From assembly GCA_007119835.1 (NCBI GenBank), contig SKOX01000412.1, positions 1-9,560 on the forward strand: DNA of 9,560 bases. The letters are read 5' to 3'. Origin of the DNA: Paracoccaceae bacterium (GTDB lineage: Bacteria; Pseudomonadota; Alphaproteobacteria; Rhodobacterales; Rhodobacteraceae). The notes below the pieces were generated by a model. That model saw only the letters and a program-made list of their open reading frames with translations, searched no databases and was not told the origin of the DNA. The position numbers and the translations under genes were made by a program. Below, piece by piece: positions 6,229 to 9,560 of this stretch (the first letter of the stretch is position 1; every line of letters starts with the position of its first letter).

Positions 6229-6367
6229 GCGGCTCTGTCCGTCCACTGAAGATGCTAGGCCGTTGTGCTCGCGGGGAAAAACCTGCCAGAGCCTGCTGTC
6301 GACGCAGGCCATGGTGGCGTGACTGCCGCAGGGAACGAGCGTCCCGACCCTCGACGGACAGGGCCGC
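6229..6367 (+). other. 139-base element closed by a 15-bp long-range stem: leader RNA or miniature inverted-repeat element
   Basis: Bases 6229-6243 pair with 6353-6367 over 15 positions with a single G-U and no mismatch; the inner nine pairs are CTGTCCGTC with GACGGACAG. Three smaller hairpins fit inside: GCCTGC/GCAGGC (6291-6296 with 6304-6309), GTGGC/GCCGC (6314-6318 with 6325-6329, one G-U) and GGGA/TCCC (6331-6334 with 6342-6345). No convincing open frame or promoter is visible. The element ends 39 bases before the RuBisCO-like gene, so it may be its leader RNA. The alternative is a small inverted-repeat element: the end sequence GGCTCTGTCC resembles insertion-sequence termini, but I see no clear target duplication. 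It matches no riboswitch class that I know. This, with the rpsI terminator, fills the 210-base gap. Confidence 0.5.
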
Positions 6368-6393
6368 GCGCGGTAAGGCGGGGCTGGCCCGGC

Positions 6394-6409
6394 GGGGAGA
6401 GGCTGGATG
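6394..6409 (+). promoter_or_regulatory. Ribosome binding site of the RuBisCO-like gene
   Basis: GGGGAGAGG (6394-6402) stands four bases before ATG 6407 and fixes the start among several possible ones. It lies outside the long stem that ends at 6367. Confidence 0.7.
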
Positions 6410-7615
6410 CGCGACGACGATCTTGACGAGCGGGACGCTGTCCGAGCGCGATCCGAGGACCTGGCGGCGCGGGCGCGCGAGGCCGATCGCTTCATAGCAC
6501 GCTACGCGCTGCGGCTGCCCCCGGGCGCCGACGTCGACCGGGTTGCCGAGGAGATCGCGATCGAGCAGACGGTCGAGGTGCCTGCCGACTGCATCCCGGA
6601 AGCGGTGAAGGCCGACGGCGTGCCTGGCCGCGTCGAGACGATCGACGCGCGACAGGACGGCGGTTTCGAGGTCGCGATCAGCTATCGCGCCGACCTTGCC
6701 GGCGGCAGCCTCGCCGGCCTGCTGAACCTCGTCTACGGCAACGTCTCGCTTGTCCCCGGCATCCGGCTCGTCGGGCTCGACCTTGCGCCGGGGCAGCTTG
6801 CGGGGCTGCCCGGCCCGGGGTTCGGCATCGACGGCCTCAGGCGGCTCCTCGGCGTGCGCGACCGGCCGATCACCGCGACGGCGATCAAGCCGCTCGGCCA
6901 GCCGACGGCGATCCTCGCCGGCCTCGCCGGCGCCTATGCCCGCGGCGGCATCGACATCGTCAAGGACGACCACGGGCTGCACGACCAGCGCATGCATCCC
7001 TTCGCGGAGCGGGTCGAGGCCTGTCACGAGGCGATCGAGGAGGCCAACCGCCAGACCGGCGGGCGCTGCCTCTACGTGCCGATGGTGGCGGGCGCGCCCG
7101 AGGCCGTCGAGGTGCAGGTGGCATACGCGGCGCGCCTCGGGGTGCGCGCGGTGATGACCGCGCCGCTGCTCACCGGCTTCGAGACGGTGCCGCGGCTGGC
7201 GCGGCGGCACGGAATGGTGGTTCTCGCCCATCCGAGCTTCGCCGGCACGTTCCTGCACGACCCGGACCACGGGATGACGCCTGCGCTCCTGCTCGGCACG
7301 TTCTTCCGCCTCGCCGGCGCCGACATCTCGATCTTTCCCAATTCCGGCGGCCGGTTCGCCTTCGGGCGCGCCGACTGCGTGGCCATCGCCGAGGCGCTCA
7401 GGGCGCCGCTCGGCCGGATCGCGGCGGCTCTGCCGGCGCCGGCGGGCGGCATGTCGCTCGAGCGGATCGGCGAGATGGTGGACGCGTTCGGGGCCGATAC
7501 CGTGCTGCTGATCGGGGGCGCGCTGATCCGCCACGACCCGGACCGGGAGGTGGCCGCCCGCGCCTTCCGGGCCGCGCTCGACGCCGCGCTGCGGGAGAGG
7601 AGCGGTTCCGCATGA
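6407..7615 (+). CDS. RuBisCO-like protein (form IV), probable isomerase of a sulfur-salvage or sugar-acid pathway
   Basis: The 402-residue protein has the RuBisCO large-subunit fold order. An N-terminal alpha/beta domain ends at LLNLVYGNVSLVPGIRLVGLDL, then a TIM barrel contains TAIKPLG (159-164), GGIDIVKDDHGL (180-191), VVLAHPSFAG (271-280), DISIFPNSGGRFAFG (306-320), LPAPAGGMS (342-350) and DTVLLIGGALI (364-374). Lys161, Lys186 and Asp188 match RuBisCO Lys175, Lys201 (carbamylated) and Asp203. Other essential residues are changed: Lys177 to Leu163, Glu204 to His189, Arg295 to Pro276, the loop-6 Lys334 to the PNSGG segment, and Ser379 to Ala346. It therefore cannot fix CO2. Known relatives isomerise methylthioribulose-1-phosphate (R. 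rubrum), tautomerise diketo-methylthiopentyl-phosphate (MtnW) or act in apiose/isoapionate breakdown. The overlapping cupin favours the R. rubrum type, but this is inference. Confidence 0.9.
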   Translation: MRDDDLDERDAVRARSEDLAARAREADRFIARYALRLPPGADVDRVAEEIAIEQTVEVPADCIPEAVKADGVPGRVETIDARQDGGFEVAISYRADLAGGSLAGLLNLVYGNVSLVPGIRLVGLDLAPGQLAGLPGPGFGIDGLRRLLGVRDRPITATAIKPLGQPTAILAGLAGAYARGGIDIVKDDHGLHDQRMHPFAERVEACHEAIEEANRQTGGRCLYVPMVAGAPEAVEVQVAYAARLGVRAVMTAPLLTGFETVPRLARRHGMVVLAHPSFAGTFLHDPDHGMTPALLLGTFFRLAGADISIFPNSGGRFAFGRADCVAIAEALRAPLGRIAAALPAPAGGMSLERIGEMVDAFGADTVLLIGGALIRHDPDREVAARAFRAALDAALRERSGSA

Positions 7616-8046
7616 CCCACCGGCCGTGCCGCGACTTCCGCTGGGACGGCGTCCCGGTGCGCGCCTACAAGGACGGCGAGGGGCCCTATCGCGGGGTCAC
7701 GCGCCACACGCTGTTCGAAGCATCCGGCGCGCTGCCGGCGGAATGGCGGTACTTCGAGGTGGAGCCCGCCGGCCACACGACGCTCGAGCGGCACGCCCAT
7801 GTCCACAACGTGCTGGTCCTCCGCGGCACGGGCCGGGCGCTGGTCGGCGATCGGGTGCACGCGATCGGCCGGAACGACCTCGTCCACGTGCCGCCGATGA
7901 CCTGGCATCAGTTCCGGGCGGGCGACGCGCCGCTCGGCTTCCTCTGCCTCGTGGCGGACGACCGCGACCGGCCGCAGCTTCCCACCCCGGACGACATCGA
8001 GGCGCTGCGGGCCCTGCCCGCGGTGGCGGACTTCATCCGGACCTGA
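7612..8046 (+). CDS. Small cupin-domain protein, partner of the RuBisCO-like protein
   Basis: This 144-residue single-domain cupin starts at ATG 7612 inside the stop of the previous gene (ATGA overlap), with GGGAGAGGAG at about 7592-7601 as ribosome site. Cupin motif 1 is seen as AGHTTLERHAHVHNVLVLRGTGRALVG (residues 53-79), with metal ligands His61 and His63. The usual Glu of the motif is missing, and His65 or Asn66 may replace it. Motif 2 is GRNDLVHVPPMTWHQF (86-101), with His99 as the remaining ligand. In R. rubrum a cupin coupled to a RuBisCO-like protein is the methylthioxylulose-5-phosphate methylsulfurylase, which releases methanethiol and 1-deoxyxylulose 5-phosphate. The overlap here makes the same role plausible. 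It could instead act on another sugar phosphate or be a binding protein. Confidence 0.85.
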   Translation: MTHRPCRDFRWDGVPVRAYKDGEGPYRGVTRHTLFEASGALPAEWRYFEVEPAGHTTLERHAHVHNVLVLRGTGRALVGDRVHAIGRNDLVHVPPMTWHQFRAGDAPLGFLCLVADDRDRPQLPTPDDIEALRALPAVADFIRT

Positions 8047-8053
8047 TCGGGTC

Positions 8054-8089
8054 CGCCCCTCGCTTCGGCGCTTGTGCAACCGCGGGGCG
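8054..8089 (+). terminator. Hairpin after the cupin gene, weak terminator candidate
   Basis: CGCCCC (8054-8059) pairs with GGGGCG (8084-8089), eight bases past the cupin stop. The loop contains a second small stem CGC-TTCG-GCG (8061-8070) with a stable UUCG-type tetraloop. Only TTC follows, so termination strength is doubtful. Confidence 0.3.
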
Positions 8090-8133
8090 TTCAGCACCAT
8101 CACCATGCGCCGGATCGCGGGACGCCTGTGCCG

Positions 8134-8151
8134 CTGTCACGCGCGTGTCAT
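8134..8151 (+). promoter_or_regulatory. Pho box (PhoB binding site candidate)
   Basis: CTGTCACGCGCGTGTCAT consists of two 7-base half sites, each one mismatch from CTGTCAT, separated by four bases, exactly the layout of the PhoB consensus. It ends 57 bases before the start of the 5'-nucleotidase, a suitable distance for a promoter under PhoB control. No good -10 is visible after it, which is common for PhoB-dependent promoters in GC-rich genomes. The rest of the 8047-8208 gap shows only the hairpin listed separately. Confidence 0.6.
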
Positions 8152-8208
8152 GCTCTTGCGGCAGCCTCCGGCGCGCACTCGACCCGCCCCTGATCAAGGA
8201 TCTCGACG

Positions 8209-9560
8209 ATGACCGACACCGCCAGAACCGCCGGCCTCGACCGCCGCCGCTTCATGACCGTCGCCGGCACCAGCCTGGTGCTGACCGGCAGCGGCGCGTT
8301 CAGCCTGACCTCGGCGCAGTCGGGCGAGGGCTTCCGGCTCGCGGTCCTTCACATCAACGACCTGCACAGCCGCGTCGAGCAGGTGAACCCCCGCGACACC
8401 ACCTGCTCGCCGGAGGATGCGGCGGACGGCACCTGTTTCGGCGGCTATGCACGGCTCGCCACCCTGATCCGCGAGCGGCGGGCGGCGCGCGAGGCCGAAG
8501 GGGTGCCGGTGATCACGCTCGATGCCGGCGACCAGTTCCAGGGCTCGCTGTTCTACACGACCTACCGCGGCCAGGCCGAGGTCGAGTTCATGAACGCCAT
8601 CGGCTTCGACGCGATGGCGCTCGGCAACCACGAGTTCGACGACGGGCCGGACGTGCTCGCGGAATTCGTGCGGGCGGCGGCGTTTCCGGTGATCTCCGGC
8701 AACACCCGGGTCGGGGTGACGGAGGCGCTGGCGGCCGAGCTCGACGAGCTGGTCGTGCTGGAGCGCGAGGGCGAGCGGGTGGCGGTGCTCTCGGTGCTGA
8801 CGCCCGACACGACGATCCTCGCCTCTCCCGGGCCGAACGTGAACTTCGACGACGAGATCGACTACCTGCGGGCGGCGGTCGGCCGGCTCCGGGGCGAAGG
8901 GATCGACCGGATCCTGGTGCTCTCCCATGTCGGCTTCCGGCGCGACCGGGAGATCGCGGCCGGCGTCGACGGCATCTCGGCGATCATCGGCGGGCACAGC
9001 CACACGCTCTTCTCCAACACCGTGGAAGGCGCGCCCGACTACGCGACCCTCGTCGAGGGTCCCTCGGGCCGGGCGGTGCCGATCGTGCAGGCCTATGCCT
9101 ATTCGCGCTACCTGGGCGAGCTCGAGCTCGAGTTCGGGGCCGACGGCGCGGTGGTCGCCGCCACCGGCGACACGATGGAGGTCGGGGCCGGGGTGGAGCC
9201 CGACCCGGTGATCGAGGCCCGGATCCGGGAGCTCGTCGGACCGATCGAGGAGATGAAGGCCGCGCCGGTGGCCGAGCTTGCCGCGCCGGTCGACGGCAGC
9301 CGGGAGAGCTGCCGGTCGGGCGAGTGCGAGATGGGCAATCTCGTGGCCGACGCGATGCTGGCGCGGGTGGGCGATCCCGAGGTGACCATCGCGCTCGCGA
9401 ACGGCGGGGGGCTCAGGGCCTCGCTCGGGGCGGGCACGGTGACGATGGGCGACGTGCTGACGGTGCTGCCGTTCCAGAACACCCTGACGACGATGCGGCT
9501 GACGGGCGCGGAGATCGTCGCGGCGCTCGAGCACGGGGTCGGCGCGATCGAGGACGGCGC
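8209..9560 (+). CDS. Exported 5'-nucleotidase / metallophosphatase (UshA-like), 3' end outside window
   Basis: The frame is open from ATG 8209 to the window end (450 complete codons), with AAGGA at 8196-8200 as ribosome site. The N-terminus DRRRFMTVAG (residues 11-20) followed by a hydrophobic stretch is a twin-arginine signal, so the folded protein probably goes to the periplasm. The calcineurin-like metallophosphatase domain shows HINDLH (Asp51, His53), DAGDQFQGS (Asp108), GNHEFD (Asn140, His141), SHVGF (His240) and GGHSH (His263, His265), the complete di-metal site. The 5'-nucleotidase C-terminal domain has begun by about residue 345 (MGNLVADAML, ANGGGLRASLGAGTVTMGDVLTVLPF). Such enzymes release phosphate and nucleosides from external nucleotides. 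Cys66 and Cys76 may form a disulfide. The Pho box upstream fits a phosphate-scavenging role. The exact substrate range is unknown. Confidence 0.92.
   Translation, partial: MTDTARTAGLDRRRFMTVAGTSLVLTGSGAFSLTSAQSGEGFRLAVLHINDLHSRVEQVNPRDTTCSPEDAADGTCFGGYARLATLIRERRAAREAEGVPVITLDAGDQFQGSLFYTTYRGQAEVEFMNAIGFDAMALGNHEFDDGPDVLAEFVRAAAFPVISGNTRVGVTEALAAELDELVVLEREGERVAVLSVLTPDTTILASPGPNVNFDDEIDYLRAAVGRLRGEGIDRILVLSHVGFRRDREIAAGVDGISAIIGGHSHTLFSNTVEGAPDYATLVEGPSGRAVPIVQAYAYSRYLGELELEFGADGAVVAATGDTMEVGAGVEPDPVIEARIRELVGPIEEMKAAPVAELAAPVDGSRESCRSGECEMGNLVADAMLARVGDPEVTIALANGGGLRASLGAGTVTMGDVLTVLPFQNTLTTMRLTGAEIVAALEHGVGAIEDG

Noticed and set aside
6311..6330. TGGCGTGAC resembling part of the SAM/SAH riboswitch
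   Set aside because: The rest of that small riboswitch, including the upstream pairing partner and the ribosome site just after it, is not present. I could not fit SAM-I, SAM-II, SAH, cobalamin or TPP classes either.
5621..7534. 637-codon open frame on the minus strand across rpsI and the RuBisCO-like gene
   Set aside because: It runs antisense through conserved rplM, rpsI and RLP codons, crosses the rpsI terminator and the inverted-repeat leader, and has no family motif.
8194..9534. 446-codon open frame on the minus strand
   Set aside because: The plus strand here encodes a complete set of metallophosphatase motifs with a signal peptide and ribosome site. The minus-strand product is His/Arg/Asp-rich and unlike any protein I know.

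Overview
The window reads as chromosomal DNA of a high-GC alphaproteobacterium. The evidence is strong G/C preference at third codon positions, a 154-residue L13 followed two bases later by a 160-residue S9 with an N-terminal extension, an M16 processing-peptidase-like protein, and short intergenic spaces. I see no transposase, integrase, tRNA, rRNA or CRISPR array. The exact order or genus cannot be fixed from this sequence alone.

Layout. (1) Bases 1-3083, plus strand: a tightly packed run of the 3' part of an M16 zinc protease, a RimJ/RimL-type GNAT acetyltransferase and an FAD-linked D-2-hydroxyacid dehydrogenase started by TTG inside the end of the GNAT gene. (2) Bases 3084-3326: a convergent intergenic space with two hairpins and a TTAA-N7-TTAAC motif that fits the CtrA consensus. 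(3) Bases 3327-4758, minus strand: speD then speE, the two enzymes that make spermidine from putrescine and S-adenosylmethionine (SAM). (4) A small two-helix membrane protein at 4937-5104, diverging from speD. (5) Bases 5247-6196: rplM-rpsI, followed by a GC-rich terminator. (6) Bases 6197-6406: a leader bounded by a 15-bp long-range inverted repeat, ahead of a RuBisCO-like protein (form IV) and a small cupin that overlap by ATGA. (7) Bases 8209-9560: the 5' part of a Tat-exported 5'-nucleotidase/metallophosphatase with an excellent Pho-box candidate upstream.

How the parts may work together. SpeE releases 5'-methylthioadenosine (MTA) each time it makes spermidine. A RuBisCO-like protein plus cupin is the known pair of the MTA-isoprenoid shunt of Rhodospirillum rubrum, in which methylthioribulose-1-phosphate is isomerised and then split to methanethiol and deoxyxylulose 5-phosphate. 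The window may therefore hold both a source of MTA and the middle of its salvage route, although mtnP/mtnA-type genes are not here and the two loci are separated by the ribosomal genes. The most promising undescribed item is the structured 139-base leader in front of the RuBisCO-like gene, which is either a regulatory RNA or a small inverted-repeat element.
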